A stretch of DNA of 64,000 nucleotides, taken from Venturia oleaginea. Taxonomy: Eukaryota; Ascomycota; Dothideomycetes; Venturiales; Venturiaceae. Under the pieces are notes generated by a model that was not told where the DNA came from, ran no database searches, and worked only from the letters and a program-made list of their open reading frames with translations. Both the position numbers and the translations under genes were made by a program. The stretch is taken from assembly GCA_013176395.1 (NCBI GenBank), contig JABMLP010000004.1, forward strand, positions 186,001 to 250,000, read 5' to 3'. This document shows, in pieces, positions 42,846 through 53,350 of the stretch. Each line of letters starts with the position of its first letter. Positions within the stretch are counted from its first letter, which is position 1.

Positions 42846-44238
42846 GCTTAGCAAGATACCTTAATATTGTCCAGAATGTACTAAATCAGGGAAAGAGGAG
42901 AGAAAGACCGAAATCTAAGGTGTCAGAGCGTAAGGTAAAAGCGGTGAGAAGCTGAATATATATTCGCTACGATGTTCCGAGTATCGCAAACGATGCTTTA
43001 GAATCGCGACTGGGATGGCTTTGATTCTGCTTTTTTTTGGCCTCGCCTACGGTATCAGTGTGAGCGAAAACAGACCGATTTTCCGCGCACCAGCCTCGTG
43101 ATAGATCGTCTTTTCTTGGTACCACAATGGCTAAAACTTCTGAGAATCGGGTAGGTAATTCTGATTGCTCTTTTGAATGTAAGCAGTAAGATTTAAGGAT
43201 AAATATATTATTCCGATGTGATGGAACGATAGAGGAATCGGTCATACTGATAGCCTCGCTTTCTAAGAAAGCTAGGGTTTAGATTAGTTTGTAAGTTAGT
43301 TTGCTTCTCTTAGCTAAGCTACCTAGAGACTGCCGTTAGTTTCTCCCAAATTACAGCCGAATATCATGGGAGTATTGCGGAGGGGAAGAGGATATAAAAG
43401 GCGATTCTCTTAGAATAATAGATCTAGTTGAAGTCGTGGGATGCTAAGAGGGACGGCGATCGGACGATTACACGGAACGGTAGTTCTAAAATATTTGAAA
43501 GGTAAGCTCCGAGCTCCGAGCTCCGAAATATAGTACCCCTAGATCGAAGGGATGGAATTGGCTGAAAGTAGAGTAATGTTACAGATCACCTCAAGACCAA
43601 AGAGCAGGGACAACGGGACTTGCAGAGGATGGTTGGATAACAAGAAGTTGTTGTTAGGACTGATGTGGAGTGGAATCCGTTGGGCGCACAAGAGGGGACT
43701 GGTGCAACCAGGTCAGTTCTAAGAGAGAATAGTACGTGCAGGAGTCACGTGATATTCCCACAGTTCCCACAGCACTTGGCATTGCCCACAGTGTGGGAAG
43801 TGTGGGAAGAGCCAAGAGGTGTGGGAATACACCTTGGCACCCAGAACCAGAAGGGTATATAGGGAGGACGTTGGACGGACTTTCCTTTCTCTCTTCGTGG
43901 TTATCTCATGTTATGTTTCTCACATACACTACGGTCACAAACACATTGTAAACGCCAAAATCACGGAAAATACAACCAAATCACCTTTTTTTACGGGAAT
44001 TCTCTCAGGAATTCTCATTGTACTCAAAAAAAGTCCGTAAACAATCTAGCATTCAGTCTATTGTAAATTTCAGCCCTTTTTTTGGGTTTTTGGCGGGGAG
44101 ATCCCCCCTCCAAAGTCACGTGCACCGCATCGCCGCATCGCCGCAAAAACAACAACAAATCTAGCTCTATCACCAGATTAACTATATAATTACAGCGACA
44201 TAGGCAGATAGCCTCCAATCCAGGCCCTAAACTGGGGG
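42846..44238. other. Non-coding region with a candidate solo LTR
   Basis: No gene recognised. At 43789-43946 the sequence starts tgtgggaagtgtgggaagag, has a TATA-like gggtatataggg and ends cacaaacaca, which could be a short LTR; no target duplication is evident. The preceding ~40 bp (attcccacagttcccacagc) is partly its inverse. A ctccgag triplet repeat lies near 43509. Confidence 0.35.
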
Positions 44239-45090
44239 CTATGCATCCTTCGCGTCCAGGGTCTTTGCCCCAATGAAGCACTCGTACGTGCAGACTCTTC
44301 CAAATGCCATCTTCTTGTTAGATACCGTGGAAGCGATGATATACCATGACTCTGATTCTTCGTCAATTTCGGGTAATTGGCCACTCAGTGACTTGAACCA
44401 ACTGCTTCCTTTCTGACGTACCAGGGCTGCATCTTGCCTTGTCTTCTTTTTCAATGCAAGAGCTTGTTTGGCCAAAGAATCTTTCTTTTCAGCTCTCTCT
44501 CTCGTTATTATCGTTAACATCCACAACAATTGACGTTTTTTGAAAGCTTCTTTTAGCACTCGGGGCCAATATAAGAGTAGAGTCTTGAGGGTCTCGTTCC
44601 TTGCGCTTTTTCGAGGCTATCTGAGTAGATTGTAGAGTGGAATCTAGCGCTTCAAGGTCGCCATCAATCTCGTCAATTCGAGCGCCGTAGTCATTGCGTT
44701 GGTCATCGCTATAGACGCTAATATCATCATCGATATTGATCTGATCCTGAGAGTCCTCGAAATCGGCGGCCTCATCGTCGTATGTATATGGCAAAGATGG
44801 CTCGGCAGAAATCGACCTCGAATAGATACCAGGTGTAGCAAGCACCTCGGCGACATGAGAGGACTGTTTTGATGGCTTTGAAGGTGTAAAATCGATCATT
44901 CTGGCACCCTCGGTGTCTTGACTTGCTAATGAAGTTGGTGTAGATATCGGTGTAGATTTCAACTTTGCCCTGCCATTTTTTCGAGGAACCTTTGGTGTCA
45001 TTATAGCCTTTCTTCGTCGGCACTCTTCGGTACGAATATAGTCCAACTTGATCTTTAGTAACGCTGCGGAGGGCCAATAGCCTACGTATC
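44239..45090 (-). pseudogene. Unrecognised frameshifted ORF
   Basis: The minus-strand frame from about 45090 reads KIKLDYIRTEECRRRKAIMT, then an S/T/D/E-rich middle (INIDDDISVYSDDQRNDYGA), and breaks near 44540 at an A-run. The next frame continues with a basic helix (RERAEKKDSLAKQALALKKK) and a C-terminus WFKSLSGQLPEIDEESESWY ending at 44239. The composition suggests a nuclear or DNA-binding protein or the C-terminal part of a transposable-element protein. I recognise no family. It ends near an LTR fragment at 45104. Confidence 0.4.
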
Positions 45091-45103
45091 TGGATAGAGT
45101 AGG

Positions 45104-45150
45104 TGTAAGAGTTCAACCCTCAAAGGTGTTTCGCAAGTGAGAGAAGACTG
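45104..45150 (-). repeat. Terminal fragment of a Gypsy LTR
   Basis: The first 47 bp of the common minus-orientation LTR end (TGTAAGAGTTCAACCCTC...), cut by the 5' LTR of Gypsy D. Confidence 0.85.
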
Positions 45151-45326
45151 TGTTATGGGCATGGCCCATGGTTGGTATAGGCTAAGAGCCTAAGCCTAAT
45201 TGAGCCTAGTATAGAGAAAGAACCTCATTGAGGTTCTCTGTTTGTAGATACCTTCACTCCTTAACTGAATCTAAACAATCTTTGGCTACGAGTATGCTGC
45301 GTCTTTCCAGCTACCGTCCCGTAATA
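45151..45326 (+). repeat. 5' LTR of Gypsy D
   Basis: TGTTATGGGC ... CCCGTAATA, 176 bp. It contains the inverted motif gaacctcattgaggttc. It differs from the 3' LTR only at cctaattgag / cctgattgag. Confidence 0.9.
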
Positions 45327-45351
45327 TAGATTCAGTTCTTTACAAACCTAG

Positions 45352-46455
45352 GTGTACTTGATGCGTAGCAACAGTACCCTATCGACTCCTACAACCTACA
45401 CCCCTACTACCGACGACGACCCAATCGCGAGCATTACGCAAGGAATCGACAAACTCTCAATGGCTCGAGCAAATTCGCCTGACACCGTACAACAATTGGT
45501 GGCAGCTCTGACCGCAGTCAGTGTTGATGGGAACACCGGTGCAAAAGCTATTGCATGGCCTAAATGGGACGGGAAAAGAGACAACTACACGCTGTTCAGA
45601 TGGCAGATCAAGACAAAAATCACTGTTGAAAATGGGAAGCTTGGAAGCAATCAAGGAATATGCGCGAACATCTTCAACGGGCTTCCGACAGAGAAACAAC
45701 AACGCGTCATCCAATGGCTAAGCAATGGAGAGCAACATGACAACTACGAACCCGAGTCCTTTATCAAGCATATGGACGACAAGTTCTTAGATCATGAAGT
45801 GGAAGCTAAAGCTCTCGACGAGCTGAGCAAGATTAGCCAAGGCAGCAGACAACCGTTCGAAGACTTTCGCCAGCAGTTCGAACAACTGACATCGCACGCT
45901 GGATCCCTAGCGCCGCAAAGAGCCTCAAAGATCACTATCATGAACAACGCGCTCAACTACTCCCTCCAACAGACCTTGAAATCAGTGCGATTGTCCAGGG
46001 ACGACTACGACACTTACGTAAAAGATGTACAGTACTTCGCGACGAAGACAGAGGCTCTATCCCACCAACGCCGCTATCCAAGTACGGATAAGGAGACGCC
46101 AACGACTCGAGGGAGGCCACAATCACCCCAAACAGTCAGTCGTGACGCAGAAGGCGATGTCGAAATGACTGGCATCAACGCCCTTTCAGCGCAGATCGCA
46201 GCACTGATAGCTCGGGTCGATACACTCGGAAAGGATGCGAAGAAGGACCGACGACCTAGAGCGAAATGGCGATCCCAAACAGAGTTCTTGGCACTTATAC
46301 AAGCGGGCAAATGCGGGCGCTGTAAGAAGCCCAAGCACCACCCGAACGTATGCGAATTCCGACCAGCAACACGTTCAAAGACTCAGGTCACTGCGGTAAT
46401 CACACAACATACCGATGACTCCCTACAGGAAGCCTCATCAGAGTCGGAAAACTAG
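45352..46455 (+). CDS. Gypsy D gag
   Basis: Structural protein of 367 residues forming virus-like particles. The capsid-type region includes [20 protein letters not shown] and [20 protein letters not shown]. The nucleocapsid zinc knuckle near the C-terminus is [14 protein letters not shown] (C-X2-C-X4-H-X4-C). The first ATG is 45361 if the TTG at 45352 is not used. It ends GAA AAC TAG at 46455, and pol continues in the -1 frame with no gap. Confidence 0.88.
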   Translation: MYLMRSNSTLSTPTTYTPTTDDDPIASITQGIDKLSMARANSPDTVQQLVAALTAVSVDGNTGAKAIAWPKWDGKRDNYTLFRWQIKTKITVENGKLGSNQGICANIFNGLPTEKQQRVIQWLSNGEQHDNYEPESFIKHMDDKFLDHEVEAKALDELSKISQGSRQPFEDFRQQFEQLTSHAGSLAPQRASKITIMNNALNYSLQQTLKSVRLSRDDYDTYVKDVQYFATKTEALSHQRRYPSTDKETPTTRGRPQSPQTVSRDAEGDVEMTGINALSAQIAALIARVDTLGKDAKKDRRPRAKWRSQTEFLALIQAGKCGRCKKPKHHPNVCEFRPATRSKTQVTAVITQHTDDSLQEASSESEN

Positions 46456-46463
46456 CTACCCTT

Positions 46464-49400
46464 GTGCATCGTCGCGCACGAGGGTCTGAAGTAGATGTAC
46501 ATGGCGAAGACATTACAAAGCTACCAGGCATAAGAGAAATCAAAGCAGCAAAGGATAGGATGGAAAGTACACCCTTCTTGATAGATACCTTGATCAATGG
46601 AACTTCTTTCACCGAATCCTTCTTTGATAACGGCTGCCTCCCTTATGCTGCTTTCAGCGAGAAGAGTGTCCAAACACATCGTCTACCGCGCATCCCAATT
46701 GACACCAAACAATTGGCACTGGCTAAAGAGAGTCACGAGAACGGAGAAGACCTCCGTATTACGCACATGACCTACGCTACGATCGACATTGATGGTCGAG
46801 CAGAGCGAGTCTATGGGTATATAGTGAAAGAATTGAGCTTCCCTATTATTCTAGGCAAGGCATGGGCAGAGAGAAACTGGGTGCGATATATAGCAGCTAA
46901 GAGAAAGCTGCTTATTGGTCAAGGATCCCAGCGCATCACGGTAAGAGAAAAGGGGTGGCTAGAACAGAACACCAAAGCGCGAGACCGGCTCGCTCACGTG
47001 CGGGCGACTTGTCTGGTGTCAGGATCTGTATTTGCAGCTATTGTTGGAAGGGCCCAGCGACGGTTGAGAAGAGATGGACCGGATGGTACACAAGTGCTGG
47101 CTATCTCGATGTCGGATATCAACAAGGCCCTAAGCAAGTTAGCAGAAAGAAAACAGAGAAAGACTGAGGAAGAAATCCGACAAGAGATACCAGAAGAAAT
47201 AGCAGAGCATGCTGATGCCTTTCTCGACGACGAAGACGGAGAGATCGCGCCCCATCAAGAGGGTCGCGATCACGTTATCGAATTGATACGAGATGAACAA
47301 GGTTGCGAGGCAGAAGTTCCTTGGGGCCCATTATACGGCATGTCGAGGGAAGAGCTATTAGTCCTACGAAAAACACTTTCGGACTATATGGACAAGGGCT
47401 GGATACGCGCCAGCAACTCACCAGCGGCAGCCCCAGTCTTATTTGTAAGGAAACCAGGTGGAGGCATTCGGATGTGTGTAGACTATCGGGCACTGAATCG
47501 AATCACTCGATCGGACCGCTACCCATTGCCACTAATCCGAGAAACCCTAACGAAATCTAGCAACAGCGCGTTGGTACACCAAACTTGACGTCAGAGCGGC
47601 ATTTCATCGGCTCCGCATCAAGCACGGCGATGAGTGGAAAACGGCTTTTCGCACTCGATTTGGACTATTCGAATGGCTAGTTACCCCCTTCGGACTAGCT
47701 GGCGCACCCGCGAGCTTTCAACGATACATCAACGGAGTCCTACGGGAATCCCTAGATATCTGCTGTTCAGTCTACATGGACGATGTCTTGATATGGAGCG
47801 ACGGCGACTATCTGGATCACATGGTTAAGGTTAACCAAATTCTTGCCAAGCTCAAGACTGCTGGACTTCGGCTAGACGTAAGCAAGTGCGAGTTTGCTGT
47901 TCAGGAGGTCAAATATCTGGGGTTCATTATCACTGCAGGAGAAGGGATCAAAGTCGACCCAGAGAAAGTTGCCGCGATTAAAGAATGGGAGGCTCCAGTC
48001 AATGTCACAGGCGTACGCTCCTTTCTAGACTTTGCAAATTTCTACCGAGACTTCATCGACAACTTCTCAGAGCTCTCCGACCCCTTAATCAAGTTAACAC
48101 GGAAGGCCGTCGCTTTTGTCTGGAACAAAGAACATGAGAACGCCTTTCAAGTCTTGAAGGAGCTATTCATCTCCGCCCCAATACTGGCTCACTGGAATCC
48201 AGACCTGGATACGGTACTCGAGTGCGACTGCTCTGGCTACGCGCTGGGAGGCACGTTGTCGCAGAAGGATATGAAAGGAAAACTACGACCAGTAGCATAC
48301 TTCTCCCGCAAGCTCACTGCGGCTGAATGTAACTACGAGATCCACGATAAAGAATTACTGGCAGTAATCAAGTCCATTGAACACTGGAGAGGAGAACTAC
48401 GCAGTGTTGCAGCACCTTTCAAAGTCCTTACCGATCACAAGAATCTCCGCTACTTTATGACAGCGCAGCGTTTGTCAGAGAGACAAGCAAGATGGTCGCT
48501 AATTCTATCTGAGTACCAATTCCAGCTGGAATTTCGCGCCGGAAAACTAGCGCAAAGACCAGACGCACTATCAAGAAGACATCAAGATATGCCACATGAC
48601 AAGAACGACGAGAGACTACAAGGGCGAGTGGCCCAGTTGATCAAGGACGAATGGCTTCCTCCTCTTTCCGAGAGGACGACCGAAACAATCGCAATACAAG
48701 CCCTTATCTGCCCAGTCAATACACCGAATACATCCAATAGTACATGGGACGTTATACGGGAGCCCCAGCAAAATACTGGACTGGACGGTCGACACCAGCT
48801 GACTGCCGAAAACGGTCAACACCGGTCCACTACTAGGTACGGTCAAAACCGGTCAGTTGCAAAAGGATGCGATCTTTTCGAGAAACCAGAGTTACAACTT
48901 CTCTGGGATCGCGCAATAGCAGAGGACCAATCCTACGAAGCTATTCATACGGCTATAGTTACTGGCGAACGTTCCTTTCCTCCAGAGCTCAAGTTGTCGG
49001 TACAGCTACCCGAATGCGAAGTAGACGACCACGGCGCGGTCACGAGAAGAGGGATCCTATGGGTACCAGATTGGGAACCGCTGCGAACAACGCTGGTCCA
49101 ACAAACTCACGATTCCCATGTTACTGGACACCCAGAGAGAGATAGCACGCTTGCGATTCTATCCAGAAGTTTCTTTTGGCCCCAACAATACAAGACAGTC
49201 CGGCAGTTTGTACGTAATTGCGACGTATGTGGGAGAACAGGAATATGGCGTGATAAGAAGCGAGGTCTTCTGAAACCACTTCCAATCCCGGCCCGCTTCC
49301 ACAGCGAGCTATCAATCGATTTCATGACTGACTTGCCCGCGGAGGAAAACGGCCCAAAATACCTCATGGTTATCACAGATCGCCTCCTCAAAAGTGTTAC

Positions 49401-50541
49401 GTTGGAGGCTATGACTACAATGAGCGCCAAAGAGTGCGCGAAAAGGTTCTTACAATGCCACTATCGCTACCACGGATTTCCCATGGCATTGACGTCGGAC
49501 AGAGGCAGCAATTGGACAGGTCGTTTTTGGAGGAAGCTTTGCGAACTTACAAAGATTGAGCAGAGACTCTCTACAGCCTTTCATCCACAGACCGATGGCG
49601 CGACCGAGCGTATGAACCAGGAAGTTCTACGCTATCTCCGCGCCTTCATCGCATACTCCCAACTAGACTGGCCAACGCTACTACCTACGGCTATGTTAGC
49701 ACTGAACAATCGTGACTCTTCAGTCACAGGGATGAGTCCATTCTATCTAACCCACGGCTACCATGCGGAACCAATCCAGAAAGTACAACGAATCTCACCC
49801 AGTAACTCACCAACAGCCGATGCCGAGACCTTTGTGCAACGAATAGAAGAGGCACAAGAATATGCACAGGCAGCGATGGCCTGGTCCCAGCAGAAGATGG
49901 AGAACGACGCCAACAGGTCACGTCAAGCTGCCGAAACGTTAAAAAAGGGCGACAAAGTCTGGTTGAACCTTAGGAATATCAATACTCCGCAGCTATCAAA
50001 GAAACTGTCGTGGATGCAAGCCAAATACACTGTCGAGAACCAGATCTCCCCGATGGTATACGAGCTGGCTGACCTGCCAAGTGATATCCATAACCGTTTC
50101 CACGTTGACCTACTCCGCCGAGCCGCAACCGACACACTGCCCTCACAAGAATCCGATGATACCCAGCCGCCACCATTAGTGCCTCAAACCGAAGAAACAG
50201 AGGCTGAGTTTGAAGTAGAACGTATACTTCGCGCAGAGAAGAAACGCGTTGGGCGAGGCTGGGTTCGTCAGTTATTAATCAAATGGAAAGGCTATGCAGA
50301 TCCCGATTGGCAGCCACGTTCATTATTTACAGAAGTCGAGGACTTAGACCGCTTCGAGGCAGAGTATGGCAAGGGCGACGGTGTGGACGAAGATATAGGA
50401 GCTCAAACAGGGGCCCGAAGAAACCGAGTAGCGGTGGCCAGCGCCTTCGAATCTGCTACAAGCTGGCAGAAGCGATGTATGGCGTTTGTCTGTTTGATTA
50501 TCCCACCTACCACACTCTCTTTAGTCCTGCACACCCGGTAA
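46464..50541 (+). CDS. Gypsy D pol: protease, RT, RNase H, integrase, chromodomain (one frameshift)
   Basis: The -1 frame is open from the gag end. The retropepsin active site reads FFDNGC near 46625. RT begins [10 protein letters not shown] and carries YMDDVLIW at 47773. An extra T in gcgttggtac near 47572 shifts the frame and ends the first part at 47588; the remainder reads on to 50541. RNase H has [12 protein letters not shown] and the integrase zinc region [11 protein letters not shown] to CDVCGR. The catalytic D,D,E are in [18 protein letters not shown] and TERMNQ. The chromodomain is [18 protein letters not shown] with [14 protein letters not shown], followed by ~60 unusual residues. 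Confidence 0.93.
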
Positions 50542-50553
50542 GGAGGGGGGTAA

Positions 50554-50729
50554 TGTTATGGGCATGGCCCATGGTTGGTATAGGCTAAGAGCCTAAGCCT
50601 GATTGAGCCTAGTATAGAGAAAGAACCTCATTGAGGTTCTCTGTTTGTAGATACCTTCACTCCTTAACTGAATCTAAACAATCTTTGGCTACGAGTATGC
50701 TGCGTCTTTCCAGCTACCGTCCCGTAATA
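50554..50729 (+). repeat. 3' LTR of Gypsy D
   Basis: 176 bp, almost identical to the 5' LTR, directly after the polypurine tract and taa. Confidence 0.9.
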
Positions 50730-52726
50730 CGACTACCGACATCTGAATGAGATTTCGGTGAAGAATGCGTACACGCTGCCTTTAATCCAGGAGTTGAGGG
50801 ACAGACTCCAAGGAGCCAGATGGTTCACGAAATTCGATATTCCTGCGGCTTTTCATCGAATTAGGATTAAGGAAGGTGACGAGTGGAAGACAGCATTCCG
50901 CACTCGCCTTGGGCACTACGAATACCTTGTCATGCCCTTCGGTTTGACAAACGCCCCTGCGACGCTGCAAGCCTATATGAACAATGTGCTTCGCGAGCAC
51001 TTAGACAAGTTTGTGTCTGTTTATATGGATGATATTGTGGTTTACTCTCGAACGTTCGAAGATGTTACGCAGAGGCTATGGCTCAAGTAATATAGCTGAA
51101 ATTGGCTATTCCGTACAGTGAGGTTCAAGTAATCCTGGGGCGACAATATCGTATCAAACAAGTGTAGCGAAGTTTGTGAGATATAAGAGTCGTGAATTGT
51201 GCTAAGTAACTAAAGCAATAGCGAAGTAACTATGAGAGTGAAGATACGAGATACTGAGGGAGCAGTGTCTCGTCCTTTATATAGAGATCCCATCTCTATT
51301 GAAATCCTCCGTTCATTATGATCATCCCGATCATGATGAACAGCCTGAGCGGAATGAACACAAACGTTCATTCTGCTTACCTTGCCAAGAATGATCAACC
51401 ACGTGATCCTTCAACCCCGTGTAACAATCATCCAATCATAAGAAGACATGATGGTATGCACTTAGGAATCCAAATGCATACGAATGCATCAAATATAATC
51501 CTGTACACGCTCACGTGACAGTATCCGTAACAGAAGAACACGTCAAACACGTTTGAACCGTCCTCCGCGCACTACAGAAATTTAACTTACGGCTGAAACC
51601 CTCGAAAAGCGAATTCCACAAGCAACGAATCAAGTTCGTTGGATGTTTTGTCTCTCAAGATGGACTTGAGATGGACCCGGAAATTTACCAGAAGGTTCGC
51701 GATTGGCCGGTACCCTCGAACGTCAAAGGAGTACAGTCATTTCACGCCTTCGCGAATTATTATCGACAATTCATCGAAAGCTTTTCCGAAGTTGCAGAAC
51801 CCCTCACGGGATTGATGAAGAAGGGGATTACCTTCGAAAGGAACGAGCATGCGCAAAAGGCCTTTGACGCACTCAAGATACGGTTAACAACACCACCCAT
51901 TCTGCAACTGTTTGACTCAGAAAAACCAGCCACAGTCGAGGCGGATGCGTCCGATCGAGCCCTCGGAGCATGCCTCAGCCAACCCGATTCAGATGGAAAG
52001 CTTAGACCAGTAGCTTACCACGCACGAAAATTCCTGAAAGCAGAAATCAACTACTCCACTTCAGACAAGGAACTCATGGCCATAGTTGATGCCTTCAAGC
52101 ACTGAAAGCATTATCTTGAAGGAGCGAAACACAAGATTACCGTGTATTCCGACCACAAGAATCTGCGGAATTTCACGACGACAAAGGAATTGAATCGACG
52201 GCAACTAAGATGGTCAGAAGAACTGTCATCTTACAACTTCCATATCCTTTACAAGAAAGGAAAGGAAAACGTTAACGCCGATGCATTAAGTCGACGAGAA
52301 GACTTCATGGCAGTAGAAAAAGAGAAAGTCGAACGCGCTTTGTTCCGACAGGAAGGTGATGCACTTGTGCACCAAGTCTCATCACTTCAGACAGGAAAGC
52401 CCTCTTATTGGCAAGAGGTCAGGAACGCGCAGCAAAAGGATCCAGATGTACAAGGCTACATTCAATCAGCAGATCAGAATACCCGTATTGAAGACGGATT
52501 GCTCCTCTTCAACAACTTGGTATATCTTCCCACGAGCCTTAGGAAACAGTACATCCTATATCAACACGAATCTCCACTCAATGGTCATTGCCGACCAGAG
52601 ATTGTCCTTTCACGACTTCAGAATACCTTCTACTTCCCGCACATGCGACAGGAAGTTTTCAAGGAAATAGGAAAGTGTGTTCTTTGCAAAAAGGCCAAGT
52701 ACGAACGACACAAACTGTCGCATTAG
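50730..52726 (+). pseudogene. Gypsy B pol (chimera copy 2): RT, RNase H, integrase zinc finger
   Basis: Begins inside RT (DYRHLNEISVKNAYTLPLIQ) right at the Gypsy D 3' LTR, so the protease and gag are missing. RT contains YMDDIVVYS. A solo LTR (51063-51532) splits it, and the sequence resumes at the matching base. RNase H (VEADASDRALGACLSQ) has TGA at 52103-52105 where copy 1 has TGG. The integrase zinc region ends CVLCKKAKYE, and the frame stops at 52726 at the same chimeric junction as copy 1. Several RT positions that are mutated in copy 1 are intact here. Confidence 0.9.
51063..51532 (-). repeat. Solo LTR (470 bp) with 5-bp target duplication
   Basis: TGTTACGCAG ... CCGTAACA, flanked by gaaga at 51058-51062 and 51533-51537. 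The empty site is visible in chimera copy 1 near 22478 (gttcgaagaacacg). A TATA-like ctatataaag on the minus strand suggests minus orientation. The internal region of this family is not in the window. Confidence 0.92.
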
Positions 52727-53133
52727 ATACCTTTGAAAGTATCTACGGTGATGTTTTTCAAACGACGGACCGAGACTACGTCCTCCTAGGCGTACAAAAA
52801 GCAGAACCGCCCCAACGGAAACGGGGGAGAAGAAGGGTAATGTCAAAGGATAGATCCTTTCTCAACTTATCCTGGATGGATTCTTAGCACTACCTGGTAG
52901 TTTCCTGGTAGTCTTTCACGTGCGCCTAGCAGGGATTGTTTGAGGATTGTTTCACATGTATTTCTATTCCTTTCCATACTTGTCTGGACAGCATGTCCTT
53001 TTTTCTTATGCGGAGGACATATATACTAGTCGTCCTTCCTACACTTACACTTTCTTCTCTGTACTTAGATACTTCGAAATACAAGCAGTCTTCTCTCACT
53101 TGCTGAAACACCTTTGAGGGTTGAACTCTTACA
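52727..53133 (+). repeat. Chromodomain tail and 3' LTR of chimera copy 2
   Basis: 52727-52840 is the Gypsy A-type tail (DTFESIYGDVFQ...), with one base fewer than copy 1. The LTR runs 52841-53133 (293 bp, TGTCAAAGG...CTTACA). Its first half matches the tandem-array LTR, but from gattgtttgaggattg onward it follows the variant seen at 25059-25303, so it is a mosaic of two LTR subfamilies. Confidence 0.85.
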
Positions 53134-53350
53134 CAGGGCGATGCGGTGGTAGTTTGTCGGCCCGTTTAGGATCAAAGACAGCAGCGTACTTATGAAACCT
53201 TCTTAGGTAGCAATTCAGGTATCTGCTCTGTTGTCAAAGTGTAAGAGTTCAACCCTCAAAGGTGTTTCGCAAGTGAGAGAAGACTGCTTGTATTTCGAAG
53301 TATCTAAGTACAAAGAAGAAAGTGTAGGTACAGGAAGAACAACTTGTATA

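Larger units (their letters stand above)
45151..50729 (+). mobile_element. Gypsy D: nearly complete chromodomain retrotransposon
   Basis: The 5579-bp element has 176-bp LTRs at both ends that differ at one visible base, gag, and pol with all domains. A single 1-nt frameshift in pol is the only obvious defect. The flanks differ: a Gypsy LTR fragment on the left and Gypsy B RT on the right, and no target duplication is visible (gactg/cgact), so it may be flanked by a rearrangement. A polypurine tract (aaggagggggg) precedes the 3' LTR. Confidence 0.9.

Noticed and set aside
43789..43946. Confident call of a solo LTR
   Set aside because: Start, TATA-like box and CA end are suggestive, but no target duplication or second copy was seen, so it is mentioned only as a candidate.
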